Source of the DNA: Shewanella waksmanii ATCC BAA-643
GTDB taxonomy: Bacteria; Pseudomonadota; Gammaproteobacteria; Enterobacterales; Shewanellaceae
Reading direction: 5' to 3'
DNA length: 35,448 nucleotides
NCBI RefSeq assembly: GCF_000518805.1
Contig: NZ_JAEH01000051.1
Location: forward strand, 1-35,448
The position numbers were made by a program, and so were the translations under genes. The notes below the pieces were generated by a model, which saw only the letters and a program-made list of their open reading frames with translations, had not been told where the DNA came from and searched no databases. Of the stretch, positions 1-7,985 are shown piece by piece (position 1 is the first letter of the stretch; each line of letters starts with the position of its first letter).

Positions 1-239
1 AGGATATTTCTCTCTTCGGTTACTCGACGTAACTCCGCCTTGAGCTTACGTATTTCGTCTTGTTGATTATCAATGGTGACGTGTTGCTTTTCTGGCTTAT
101 CAAACTTGTTAATCCAGTTGTGCAAACTTTTGGGAGTAACGCCTAATCTCTCTGCCACATCGGCGATCTGGTGACCACGTTCTGTAACTTGTTTAACGGC
201 TTCGATTTTAAATTCGTCGGGATATCGTTTTCCGCGCAT
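1..239 (-). CDS. IS3-family transposase OrfA, N-terminal part
   Basis: Translating the minus strand from the ATG at 239 gives a protein starting MRGKRYPDEFKIEAVKQV, followed by a helix-turn-helix (IADVAERLGVTPKSLHNW) and a charged coiled-coil stretch (EIRKLKAELRRVTEE). This is the usual OrfA pattern: an HTH that recognises the IS ends, then a leucine-zipper-like segment for multimerisation. About 79 residues are visible and the gene leaves the window still in frame. In IS3 elements OrfA and OrfB are normally joined by a programmed -1 frameshift, which cannot be seen here. The reading direction points away from the nuclease gene it interrupts. Confidence 0.9.
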   Translation of the reverse strand, partial: MRGKRYPDEFKIEAVKQVTERGHQIADVAERLGVTPKSLHNWINKFDKPEKQHVTIDNQQDEIRKLKAELRRVTEERNI

Positions 240-304
240 GTAACACCTCATATTTTTGGTTCATTATAACTCTATGAAGTGTCTACTGTTCTAGGGGCTT
301 ACCA
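1..304 (-). mobile_element. End of an IS3-family insertion sequence (runs off the window)
   Basis: The segment holds the start of an IS3 OrfA on the minus strand and about 60 bp of upstream DNA that ends near 'ctaggggcttacca'. Read on the minus strand, the probable terminus begins TGGTAAGCCCC and continues through AGTAGACACTT, a layout usual for IS3-group left ends. The boundary near 304 is inferred from the TG...CA rule and from where the nuclease reading frame at 307 onward begins to make sense. The other end, OrfB and any target duplication lie outside the window. Confidence 0.75.
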
Positions 305-1044
305 AAGCATCAAATTCAAGATACTTCATATTCGAAGAGCCTGAGCTTTATTTGCATCCCCAAGCACAAAGGTCGTTATTCGACTCATTCGTGGCTTTGT
401 CTGAGTCAGGGAGTCAGGTTATTCTTTGTACTCACTCAAGCGGTTTAATTGATGTTGAGCGTTATAAGTCTATTTACATAGCAACAAAGGATGATGAGTT
501 AAACGGAACTAAGGTTAAACAGTGCACCGAAGACTTATTTGAAGGGGATTCAAAGAAAGATTTCAACCTTTCCTACTGGATCAACCCTGATCGTGGGGAA
601 TTATTTTTTGCAAGTAAAGTTGTTTTGCTAGAGGGCGCTACAGAAAAAACTGTATTTCCTCTGTTGGCGAAAGAGCTTGATATTTTCAGGTACGAATATA
701 CGTTAATCGATTGCGGCTCAAAAGATAATATCCCTCTTTATGTTAAGCTCATGAATAAGTTTTCTATCCCATATGTGGCTGTTTATGACCGAGATCATCA
801 AGCTCACAAAGGGGTAGATGCAATTGCGTCAGCAGATCGATCAACACAAAAAATTGTTGATGAGATCGATAACAACTTAGGTTCTTCAGTGGTATTAGAA
901 AACGATATAGAGGAAGAGCTAGGATTACCAAATGGCGGTAGCAGCAAACCTTATGTCGCATTAAGTCACATCACAGCAGAAGGTTTTTCGGTCACGCCAC
1001 AAATGGCTCAAAAGATCAGAGAAGTTTATGACGCAGAGGCCTAA
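305..1044 (+). pseudogene. OLD-family ATPase/TOPRIM nuclease, 5'-truncated by the IS
   Basis: The open frame begins directly after the IS end (in-frame stop at 292-294). It first reads a Walker B-like segment, YFIFEEPELYLHPQAQR, then a His-switch-like segment (VILCTHSSGLID). These are the last ATPase motifs of OLD/RecF-type ABC ATPases. A TOPRIM nuclease domain follows, with VVLLEGATEKTVFPLL (glutamate motif) and YDRDHQ (DxD motif). The Walker A half is missing, so the ATPase is dead. An internal TTG at 352 could start a 230-residue product carrying the TOPRIM part alone. OLD proteins are DNA nucleases that often act in phage defence, alone or with partners as in Gabija. Which subtype this was cannot be told. 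The stop codon lies inside an attC site, so the gene was probably an integron cassette. Confidence 0.82.
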
Positions 1045-1110
1045 CAAGTTGCTGCACTAGGAAAAATTACTCGCTACGCTCCTAATTTTCCGGTGAGCAA
1101 GGCGTTAGCC
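1039..1110 (+). other. Integron attC recombination site
   Basis: The outer arms are GCCTAAC (1039-1045) and GTTAGCC (1104-1110), complementary at six of seven positions. After unpaired 3-nt spacers the L boxes TTGCTGCAC and GTGAGCAA pair with one extra G on one side, the extrahelical base typical of attC. The inner arms GGAAAAATTA and TAATTTTCC pair around a loop with CTCGCTACG. The 72-bp length is in the normal range. One base departs from the GTTRRRY consensus. The stop codon of the nuclease gene (1042-1044) is inside the left arm, as usual in cassettes. No integrase or attI is visible. Confidence 0.8.
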
Positions 1111-1311
1111 TTAACTCAGTTTACCGATTAACAATAACTAGCAGCTATTTGTTCCTGCATCGACTCGATAAATGAAAATAACTCATCTTCACCTTGTTGC
1201 TAGCGCATTAAGCGGGCTTTATAGATAGGCTAGCTTGGCAAGGCGCGTTGCGCCGACTGCTTCAGCCTCAATAGGAGGTATTAAGTTTAATCAGTTTATG
1301 GAGTTTACCTC

Positions 1312-1602
1312 ATGGAAGAGTACATCCTAGGATGGGGCACATTAGCGTTAATCAACACCGCACTCGCCAATTTAGGCAATCGTAGTCCGTTAGCTTACCT
1401 TATAGGCTCACTGTTGTTAGGGCCGGTGGTCACCGTGGCACTAGCAACAACCCAGTACGATCCCGAAAAAGGCACTGAATTTATCGATATCATTCATGGA
1501 CGTAGCAACAAGCCTGCACCAACCACTCAACTGCCTAATTGGCTAGTGGCGATTATTTTTATAGGCTTATTAGCTCTGTTCGCTACCGTCCTAATAATGT
1601 AG
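1312..1602 (+). CDS. Small membrane protein, unknown function
   Basis: A 96-residue protein with a probable N-terminal hydrophobic segment (residues about 5-45, two short helices) and a clear C-terminal membrane helix (WLVAIIFIGLLALFATVLIM). A polar loop lies between them. The ATG at 1312 has GGAG at 1300-1303, eight bases upstream; an earlier ATG at 1298 is out of frame. I do not recognise a family. It is the first of several small plus-strand genes, spaced about 100 bp apart, that do not clearly form one operon. A short palindrome (TGCAGTGGCACTGCA, 1604-1618) follows the stop. Confidence 0.7.
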   Translation: MEEYILGWGTLALINTALANLGNRSPLAYLIGSLLLGPVVTVALATTQYDPEKGTEFIDIIHGRSNKPAPTTQLPNWLVAIIFIGLLALFATVLIM

Positions 1603-1711
1603 ATGCAGTGGCACTGCACTTAAGCTGCGCATATTAACACAAAGTGCTGCTAAAGAGGCTGCTAAAACATGGCAGCGATAGTTTTTATGAAGCGATACTA
1701 AAGGAGTCGGT

Positions 1712-2098
1712 ATGGCAAAAGTTTTGGTGTGTGCAACTGCACTATTTTTCTTACTCTACGGCACAGTTTTTACCTTAATTCCCGTAGAGATGGCCCATTG
1801 GGTCACCGGCGCCAGCCCTGCTCCCGCCTCAGCGACAATCGATTTTAGAGCAACCTATGGTGGTGCGCAGTTTGCTATCGGCCTGTCTCTCATTTGCATT
1901 ATGAGATGGCAAAAACAGACTAACTTAGCACTAACCGTTATCGCCATTACCTTATTTTCTATGGCTTTTTCTCGCCTTTTAGGTATCTTAGTCGACGGTC
2001 AAGCCAACTTATTTATGTACCTGTATTTAGTTGCTGAAGTTGTGTTTGCTGCATGGGCATTATATTTAAAAAGGTCAGTGACACCGCTACAATCTTAG
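1712..2098 (+). CDS. DUF4345-like integral membrane protein
   Basis: A 128-residue protein with four predicted membrane helices (about residues 4-24, 50-65, 72-92 and 98-118). The segment DFRATYGGAQFAIGL between helices 1 and 2 is the conserved part of the DUF4345 family, small inner-membrane proteins of unknown role. The start ATG at 1712 has AAGGAG at about 1700, a good ribosome binding site. The family call rests on that one motif and the topology. Function is not known. Confidence 0.75.
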   Translation: MAKVLVCATALFFLLYGTVFTLIPVEMAHWVTGASPAPASATIDFRATYGGAQFAIGLSLICIMRWQKQTNLALTVIAITLFSMAFSRLLGILVDGQANLFMYLYLVAEVVFAAWALYLKRSVTPLQS

Positions 2099-2174
2099 CC
2101 GCCGGGCGTTAAAGTAGCGCCACTTGGCAATTATGTTGTGGTACTCACCTTTGCTGAACATCAAGGAAGGAACA

Positions 2175-2771
2175 ATGAGAGTTTATGGGAATTTACAATC
2201 AGGTAACTGTTTAAAAGTTAAGCTTTTATTATCTTTATTGTCTATTGATCATGAATGGATACACGTCAATATTTTGGATGGTGAAACTAAAACCGCTGAA
2301 TATTTAGCTCGATTCCCCAATGGCAAAATTCCTGCAGTAGAGCTCAATGATGGTCGCACGCTATGTGAATCGAATGCAATTTTGGGCTATTTTTCAGACC
2401 AAACTCCGCTCCTCCCCAGCAACAATTACAGCAAAGCTAAAGTGTATGAGTGGCTGTTTTTCGAACAATACAGTCACGAGCCGTTTATTGCCGTGGCGCG
2501 GTTTATACAAAAATACTTAGGTATGCCACAAGAGCGAGCAGCAGAATATCAATCACTGCAGGCAGGCGGGCATAAAGCGCTGCAGATAATGGAAGCCCAG
2601 CTTACCCAAAGCCAATATTTAGTCGGCGATGAGCTTACCATTGCCGATATCTCACTGTATGCCTACACCCATGTTGCCCACGAAGGCGGCTTTGATTTAG
2701 CCACATACCCCAAAATACAACAATGGTGCCGCCGTATTCAGGCCATGCCGGGTTATGTGGGTATGGACTAA
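2175..2771 (+). CDS. Glutathione S-transferase family protein
   Basis: A cytosolic GST-fold protein of 198 residues. The N-terminal thioredoxin-like domain (about 1-78) has a possible active-site Cys12 in SGNCLKV, the cis-proline motif GKIPAVEL and the glutathione-binding ESNAI motif. The helical C-terminal domain carries the N-capping motif LTIADISLYAYTH. Such enzymes conjugate glutathione to electrophiles or reduce disulfides; the substrate cannot be read from sequence. I chose the ATG at 2175 because AAGGAAGG sits just upstream and the protein then begins MRVYGNLQSGN, the usual family start. An upstream in-frame start at 2124 would add 17 residues that do not fit the fold. Confidence 0.9.
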   Translation: MRVYGNLQSGNCLKVKLLLSLLSIDHEWIHVNILDGETKTAEYLARFPNGKIPAVELNDGRTLCESNAILGYFSDQTPLLPSNNYSKAKVYEWLFFEQYSHEPFIAVARFIQKYLGMPQERAAEYQSLQAGGHKALQIMEAQLTQSQYLVGDELTIADISLYAYTHVAHEGGFDLATYPKIQQWCRRIQAMPGYVGMD

Positions 2772-2846
2772 GCTCTATTTCACACTGGCGCTCAAGCTAG
2801 CGTTGCTATTTGCACTGGACTGCGCGATTGTTTAAAGGAAGATAAG

Positions 2847-3275
2847 ATGAAACTAGAAACCCTATTTAAACTCTCTGTTTTGTTGGTGTGCCTATCAAGC
2901 TTTTTTATGCATTACCTGACTGGCAGCTTGGTGTACAGCGCAGATATTGTAGAGGCGATGAGCTGGCACGGCTTTAACTCATCGCTTCCCCATTGGCTTA
3001 AGTTGTCTATTGTTGCTCCGCTGCAACTCGCTGCTTTACTCATGCTCACTTTTAATGTCCTCGCCCGAAACCTATTTGCGCTATTGAGCCTTATTGGCCT
3101 ATGCCTGTGCTTATTCGACGGCGTAGCGGCCTATACTCGCTACGAGATATTAATACTGCAGATATACTACCTTGCCAGTGGCGTGGTACTCACCTTATCT
3201 TTCACCAGCTTGGCCCATCGATTTAAAGCGAAAAATAACAGCCAGACGCTTGATTCCCCCACGCCACATAGCTAA
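2847..3275 (+). CDS. Four-helix membrane protein, unknown function
   Basis: A 142-residue protein with about four hydrophobic segments (roughly 7-28, 52-74, 77-96 and 103-124) and a polar, basic C-terminal tail of about 20 residues. The start ATG at 2847 follows AAGGAAGATAAG, a good ribosome binding site. No motif that I recognise. It lies between the GST gene and another small membrane protein gene; the spacing of about 75 bp upstream permits but does not prove cotranscription with the GST. Confidence 0.7.
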   Translation: MKLETLFKLSVLLVCLSSFFMHYLTGSLVYSADIVEAMSWHGFNSSLPHWLKLSIVAPLQLAALLMLTFNVLARNLFALLSLIGLCLCLFDGVAAYTRYEILILQIYYLASGVVLTLSFTSLAHRFKAKNNSQTLDSPTPHS

Positions 3276-3322
3276 GTGATTTTGTAATAAGTAACCAAAA
3301 GATGTCATCAAACGGAGTTGTC

Positions 3323-3778
3323 ATGCAAGCAGGTGAACGCCGCATTAATATCTATTTAGTTTTGGGGGCGACATGCAGCGCCATTGCGGCCTTAGCCCAT
3401 TTAGGCTGTATTATTTTTGGCGCGGATTGGTACCGATTTTTTGGTGCTGGAGAGCAAATGGCACAAATGGCCGAGCAAGGACTTTGGTATCCCAGTGTGG
3501 TGACGGCAATAATCGTCGTTATTTTAGCCATATGGTCTCTGTATGGCTTATCCGGTGCCAAGGCGATTATCAAACTACCACTGCTAAAGTTCGCCCTAGT
3601 TGTTATCTCATTGATCTACCTCACTCGGGGCGTGGCTTTTGTTGCCATCATGCCGATGTTTCCCGGCAACAGCTTAAGCTTTTGGTTGGTCAGTTCGGGG
3701 ATCTGTTTCATTATCGGTACATTTTATGCCATTGGCACTTACCAAAACTGGCAGTACCTATCAGGTAAAACGGCCTAA
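3323..3778 (+). CDS. Four-helix membrane protein, unknown function
   Basis: About 151 residues with four predicted membrane helices (roughly residues 10-32, 55-75, 83-105 and 112-136) and a WYRFFGAGEQMAQMAEQG segment between the first two. The ATG at 3323 has GGAG at 3314-3317. The in-frame ATG at 3302 would add seven residues but lacks a ribosome binding site. Similar small membrane proteins with a conserved FFGAGE-type loop occur in many proteobacteria without an assigned role. Only 26 bp separate the upstream stop from the earlier ATG, so it is probably cotranscribed with the gene before it. Confidence 0.7.
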   Translation: MQAGERRINIYLVLGATCSAIAALAHLGCIIFGADWYRFFGAGEQMAQMAEQGLWYPSVVTAIIVVILAIWSLYGLSGAKAIIKLPLLKFALVVISLIYLTRGVAFVAIMPMFPGNSLSFWLVSSGICFIIGTFYAIGTYQNWQYLSGKTA

Positions 3779-3884
3779 CCTCAGCTAACCAAACGATGTA
3801 TATTAACAACTCGCGGTAACATTACAGCATGAGTGCGCGCCGCTCCCGATACCACTTTATTGTTTGCCTTTACGAGGAGATTTT

Positions 3885-4202
3885 ATGATTTACTCAACCA
3901 CAGACACCATTCCAGGAAAGCAGATAGCGCAAGTTGTGGGCGTTGTCATGGGCAATGTAGTGCAATCGAAACATATTGGACGCGATATTATGGCGGGCCT
4001 CAAAGGCATTGTGGGTGGTGAGCTGCGCGGTTATACCGAAATGATGACCGAGGCCAGAGATACCGCTATCCAACGCATGATTGAAAATGCCAATGAAAAA
4101 GGCGCCGATGCCATTGTTGGCATTCGCTTTACCACCAGCGCGATAATGGATGGCTCTTCAGAAATCATGGTGTTTGGCACTGCGGTCACATTAGCGCCAT
4201 AG
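3885..4202 (+). CDS. YbjQ-family (UPF0145, heavy-metal-binding domain) protein
   Basis: A 105-residue cytosolic protein that matches the YbjQ pattern from end to end: an N-terminal STTDTIPG segment, GVVMGNVVQSKHIGRDIMAG, GGELRGYTEMMTEARDTA, a helix, then GADAIVGIRF and a C-terminal strand ending FGTAVTLAP. Known YbjQ proteins are about 105 residues and form pentamers; their function is unsettled despite the heavy-metal-binding family name. The ATG at 3885 has GAGGAG nine bases upstream. An upstream TTG in frame at 3864 is not needed. Confidence 0.9.
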   Translation: MIYSTTDTIPGKQIAQVVGVVMGNVVQSKHIGRDIMAGLKGIVGGELRGYTEMMTEARDTAIQRMIENANEKGADAIVGIRFTTSAIMDGSSEIMVFGTAVTLAP

Positions 4203-4541
4203 CCCCGCCGGCAATTTCTGATTACCGCTATTTTTTAAGCTCAGAATGCGCGCCCCTCAGCCTAGTTCAACCTGTTTACAGCGCTCAGCTAGGCTAGTTA
4301 ATTACCCAAAAGTGATTATCTAGAACAAACTGTTTTATTGTTAAGCAATAACTAGAATTAACATGTTCAATTGACCATCACACACTGGCAACTCACCGCA
4401 TCATTTTGTGATTAACAAATCATTTTTGATAATCATTCAAATCAACAGCGCTTTTCTGGTTGTATAAAGCCGATTAACATGGCCACATTGATAGTTTGAC
4501 CTAAGCTATAGCTTGGCAACCACAAATAGGATGTATTGATT
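4203..4541 (+). promoter_or_regulatory. Intergenic region upstream of the nitroreductase gene
   Basis: About 340 bp without a gene, AT-rich in its second half. TGATAATCATTCAAA at about 4427 resembles one half of a Fur-type inverted repeat but the other half is poor, so I do not call an operator. A promoter for the nitroreductase gene must lie here; no clear -35/-10 pair stands out. Confidence 0.4.
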
Positions 4542-5198
4542 ATGACTCACGCGATTATTACCGACCTTGAAAACCGTTACACCGCTAAACGATACGATGC
4601 CAGCAAGCGCATTTCATCTGAGGATTTAGCGGTGATTTATGAAGCAACTCGACTGTCGGCATCATCAATCAACTCGCAGCCGTGGAAATTTATTGTGATA
4701 GAGTCTGACGCGGCTAAGCAGCGTTTTCATGACACTTTTGCCAACAAGTTTCAGTTTAACCAGCCCCATGCAAAGTCAGCCTCTCACATCATATTGTTTG
4801 CCCATAACCCGCACTATACCCGTGATGATTACGCCAAAGTGGTTGATAAAGGCATTGCAGATGGGCGCACTAAGGTTGAAGATCGCGAGCAAGCTTTTGC
4901 CGGCTTCGCTTTTGCTGAACTAAATACTGACCAAAACGGTAACACGGCAACTTGGACCAAGTCGCAAACCTATTTAGCCTTAGGTAACACCTTACATGTG
5001 CTATCACGTTTAGGCATTGACTCCACCACCATGGAAGGCGTCGATAGTGAGTTAATCGGTGAGATATTTAAAGAAGAACTGGGCGGATTTGTTTGTGAAG
5101 TGGCGTTAGCCATGGGCTATCATCACAGTACTGAAGACTATAATGCCAGCTTGCCTAAATCACGTTTAGCAATGGAACAGGTATTAACTGTGCTGTAG
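4542..5198 (+). CDS. NAD(P)H nitroreductase, NfsB-like
   Basis: A 218-residue FMN-dependent oxidoreductase of the nitroreductase fold. Visible features are RYTAKRYD near the N-terminus, the FMN-binding RLSASSINSQPWKFIVIE segment (SSxNxQPW), and the later segment YLALGNTLHVLSRLGIDSTTMEG, which contacts flavin in the NfsB/DrgA group. These enzymes reduce nitroaromatics and quinones with two electrons. The length equals that of E. coli NfsB (about 217). The ATG at 4542 is preferred over a TTG two codons earlier; its ribosome binding site (AGGA at about 4528) is weak. The gene is monocistronic and followed by a clear terminator. Confidence 0.92.
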   Translation: MTHAIITDLENRYTAKRYDASKRISSEDLAVIYEATRLSASSINSQPWKFIVIESDAAKQRFHDTFANKFQFNQPHAKSASHIILFAHNPHYTRDDYAKVVDKGIADGRTKVEDREQAFAGFAFAELNTDQNGNTATWTKSQTYLALGNTLHVLSRLGIDSTTMEGVDSELIGEIFKEELGGFVCEVALAMGYHHSTEDYNASLPKSRLAMEQVLTVL

Positions 5199-5269
5199 CA
5201 CTGAGTCCATTTTCGACGGCCAAATCTGCAGCGCCTAAAATGGCTTAGTACTTGATATTGAGTCCAGAA

Positions 5270-5307
5270 AATAAGCCAGTGAGCTAATGCCACTGGCTTA
5301 TTATTTT
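5270..5307 (+). terminator. Rho-independent terminator after the nitroreductase gene
   Basis: Perfect 11-bp arms AATAAGCCAGT (5270-5280) and ACTGGCTTATT (5292-5302) with an 11-nt loop, followed by ATTTT. It lies between converging genes. It is mainly a plus-strand terminator, since the minus-strand continuation (TTCTGG) has few T residues. Confidence 0.85.
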
Positions 5308-5316
5308 ACTTAGCCG

Positions 5317-7050
5317 CTATTTAAGTTCGACTTTTAAACTCATGCCCGAGTGAGCGCCTACAATACTGATATAACGCCAACCGACAGTTGGGTTAGTGAC
5401 CGTAATTGACTCGGTATTGCCGCTATTAATGGAGCGTTGATCATAATTGCTGCTAGTAGCCCAGCTCGACGCCTTGTAAAACACATCGCCATTATTACTG
5501 CCATGATCACTGCGGATCTCTATACTATTGACACTCGAATCAACATAGATATAAAAGTACTTTATTCGGTTACTGATAGTCTCTGTAGGCACGCAAATGG
5601 TGTCGCCGCTGGTGAGGTTCTGACCATACATGGGAGACTCAGTTAAACAGGCATTCTCAATACTATTACCACCGCCATTGGTGATACTCACACTGGCCGA
5701 ATCTGTATGACTGGCACCTTGGTTATCGGTCACCGTCAGCGTAGCAGTGTAGTTACCTGCCGCAGCATAACTATGATTAGGATTTGCGCTATTGGCACTG
5801 TTACCATCGCCAAAATTCCATTGGTATGAGGCGATACTACCATCAGTATCGACCGAGCCATTGCTGCTAAACGAAATAGCGGCATTGACCGCGCCATTGT
5901 ATGGGCCATTGGCCTGAGCTGTTGGTGCTTGATTCTGACCGCCTGCACCAGTTCGAATATGCATATAGCTACTGTTATTTTGCTCTGACCATTCCGACAC
6001 GGCATCACTGTTATCCACAATCACCCCTAGATAATAATCAGTATTGGGCGCCAAATTGGTGGGAATTGCTACTGATTTAACCACTGTATCTGGTGTATTA
6101 CGGGTAATCGTCACCGTGTCAGTGCCTATTAGCGTATCACTGCTGGTAATAGTGGCATTGGTTGAAATGTAGTAGCCCAACACAACCGACTGACTGTGGC
6201 TACCATTGTTCTCAAGGGTCATTTCGTACCCAATGGTATCGCCCATCGCCACGTTATAACGCCTTTCACACTGGGTATTGCTACAACTTGAGTTAGCCAC
6301 ACTGCTGCTTAGCTCACTGCCGGCGCTGCTGAATAATCGGGTTCGACCATGATTACTATACGCACCCGATGAACCTATGTGTCGCCAAGCCGCAACGGAT
6401 AAATCCTGCTTAGTGGTTGAACCATAAAGATTGATAAGACCATTCACGGCATCTTCGCCCAGATAAGAGAGCAGCTGATTTTCACCACTGGTGTGCAGAT
6501 GGGTATAGTCTGTCCCCATAATGTTGTAGTAACGATTTTCATGGGCTAAACCCACGGTATGTCCAACTTCATGCAAGGCTGTAGATTCAAAGGTGCGACT
6601 ATTACCACCATAGTTCCAGAAGTTAGTTTTCTGCTCCATGCTGTCGTCATAAGCCACGGTATTATGGAAAATAATATCGCCTTCAACCGTCACGCCACAG
6701 GGGTTGGTAACATTGTAGCCAATGGCAGAGTTACCGCTACTGTCCCACCAGATCTCACTTTCTCCGTTGCCCACTCCCACTAAGTTGTCATTGTCGAGTG
6801 CCACGCCAATGTTTAAATTCACAGGGGTCGCATTGAATTGACTTAGCGCCTTAGCAAAAGATGTACGCCAAAAAGTATAGTTGCCCCCAAAACCGGCTGG
6901 GTTAGCATTAAAGGTCACACTGTTAGTTGGCCATTTACGCGGTGTGTTGTTACTGCAATCAGTCCAATATTGATACGCCATGACCTGAGAACTTGAAAGG
7001 GTAAGTAAGGTTGCGATACCAAGTTTCGCAACAAGATGTTTAGTTTTCAT
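5317..7050 (-). CDS. Secreted metzincin-type zinc metalloprotease with CARDB-like, PKD and C-terminal domains
   Basis: A 577-residue exported protein. A Sec signal peptide (about 1-25, ending QVMA) is followed by a matrixin-like catalytic domain with the zinc site HEVGHTVGLAH (H160, E161, H164, H170) and a Met-turn YYNIMG (M178). Then come a CARDB-like beta domain (about 215-365), a PKD domain (about 373-458, SYQWNFGDGNS and NYTATLTVTDNQG), and a C-terminal beta domain like bacterial pre-peptidase C-terminal domains (about 462-577). The architecture suggests secretion, probably by type II secretion, and proteolysis of extracellular polymers. There is little room for a propeptide before the catalytic domain, which is unusual. 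It lies 44 bp downstream of another exported protein gene, likely in one operon. Confidence 0.88.
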   Translation of the reverse strand: MKTKHLVAKLGIATLLTLSSSQVMAYQYWTDCSNNTPRKWPTNSVTFNANPAGFGGNYTFWRTSFAKALSQFNATPVNLNIGVALDNDNLVGVGNGESEIWWDSSGNSAIGYNVTNPCGVTVEGDIIFHNTVAYDDSMEQKTNFWNYGGNSRTFESTALHEVGHTVGLAHENRYYNIMGTDYTHLHTSGENQLLSYLGEDAVNGLINLYGSTTKQDLSVAAWRHIGSSGAYSNHGRTRLFSSAGSELSSSVANSSCSNTQCERRYNVAMGDTIGYEMTLENNGSHSQSVVLGYYISTNATITSSDTLIGTDTVTITRNTPDTVVKSVAIPTNLAPNTDYYLGVIVDNSDAVSEWSEQNNSSYMHIRTGAGGQNQAPTAQANGPYNGAVNAAISFSSNGSVDTDGSIASYQWNFGDGNSANSANPNHSYAAAGNYTATLTVTDNQGASHTDSASVSITNGGGNSIENACLTESPMYGQNLTSGDTICVPTETISNRIKYFYIYVDSSVNSIEIRSDHGSNNGDVFYKASSWATSSNYDQRSINSGNTESITVTNPTVGWRYISIVGAHSGMSLKVELK

Positions 7051-7094
7051 TATTGTTCCTTAAATTTTCTGCACAAAATAGCTATGTTGCGTCA

Positions 7095-7940
7095 CTATTT
7101 GTTCGCTGAATCACCACCCAGTACAGGGTTTCCGCCGTTAAGCTGAAGTTGCTCAAGCTCCCAAGCATCGTGAGATCCGGCCACAGCTTTCTGCGCCAAG
7201 TCAGCCGCTTCAACACGACGTTGTAAGGCTTTGGGCACTTGGGGACCAGCCATGGCTCGGCTCAGCGCTGGATAGGCATTAAATTCAAGGTTTTTATCAA
7301 TATTCACTACGGGTTTAAGCGATACACTGCCCATTATGCTGGGCTGATTAGCGATCTGCTTTAAATGTTGTACGAAGGCATCAGCATTTGACTGAGTTAA
7401 CTCATCACGATATTTTTCGCCTTGCTGTTGTGCATGGCTGATATAGCTAACCTCTCCTTTACCATCAAGTAAAATTGCTGATTCATTCGCGGTATAAATT
7501 TGCTGCTCTTTTATTAACATCCTGCCATGTTCACATTCAACAAAATCGCAGCCAGTATCTTTTTGTTGCTGTACAAATAAAATGGCCTGTTCACCTAATG
7601 TCACTACGGGAGAATTAGTGGCACTAAGTCGGTTACCATTTTCAAATTCACCACCAACAAACTTCAGCGTAATTTCAGTATCATCATAGCGACCGTTAAT
7701 GGTGTCATCTATTTGATAAGTGACAAAAGTATACGGGATACCTTCAAGCGACAGCTTCTCGCTAATATCGATGAGTGAACCTTTTATGATCAAATCAGAA
7801 CCGAGGACCAGCTTGTCTACATAACTGGGCTGTACCACGGCAACAGTGGGATTGACGTTGGCGCTCACTAAATTGGGAGCGGCCATTAAACTTAGCAGCA
7901 ACACTGTGCCACAGCTTAATTTTGTGTATTGACTTTCCAT
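7095..7940 (-). CDS. Exported protein of unknown function, operon partner of the protease
   Basis: A 281-residue protein with a Sec signal peptide (about 1-28, ending LVSA). The mature part has a beta-rich segment with ITEVTLKF-type strands (residues about 45-110; for example YTFVTYQIDDTINGRY), one CDFVEC pair of cysteines, and a polar helical C-terminus. I do not recognise the family. It ends 44 bp before the metalloprotease start on the same strand, so a role as protease partner, inhibitor or chaperone is possible but only inferred. The start at 7940 has GAGGAAGAG just upstream. Confidence 0.75.
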   Translation of the reverse strand: MESQYTKLSCGTVLLLSLMAAPNLVSANVNPTVAVVQPSYVDKLVLGSDLIIKGSLIDISEKLSLEGIPYTFVTYQIDDTINGRYDDTEITLKFVGGEFENGNRLSATNSPVVTLGEQAILFVQQQKDTGCDFVECEHGRMLIKEQQIYTANESAILLDGKGEVSYISHAQQQGEKYRDELTQSNADAFVQHLKQIANQPSIMGSVSLKPVVNIDKNLEFNAYPALSRAMAGPQVPKALQRRVEAADLAQKAVAGSHDAWELEQLQLNGGNPVLGGDSANK

Positions 7941-7955
7941 ATAAACTCTTCCTCA

Positions 7956-7985
7956 TTAGAACGGAAAAAAACGGACATTTACCAT
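7956..7985 (-). CDS. Possible leader mini-ORF (9 codons) before the protease operon
   Basis: On the minus strand AAGGAG (7993-7998), seven bases before an ATG, is followed by codons for MVNVRFFPF and a stop. The stop overlaps a new ATG-like triplet (TAATG) and lies 15 bases before the start of the next gene, which has its own site GAGGAAGAG. The strong Shine-Dalgarno sequence suggests real translation, possibly a leader or coupling peptide. Such a short frame can arise by chance. Confidence 0.35.
   Translation of the reverse strand: MVNVRFFPF

Noticed and set aside
4427..4441. Fur box before the nitroreductase gene
   Set aside because: Only one half-site matches; the second half has three of seven bases.
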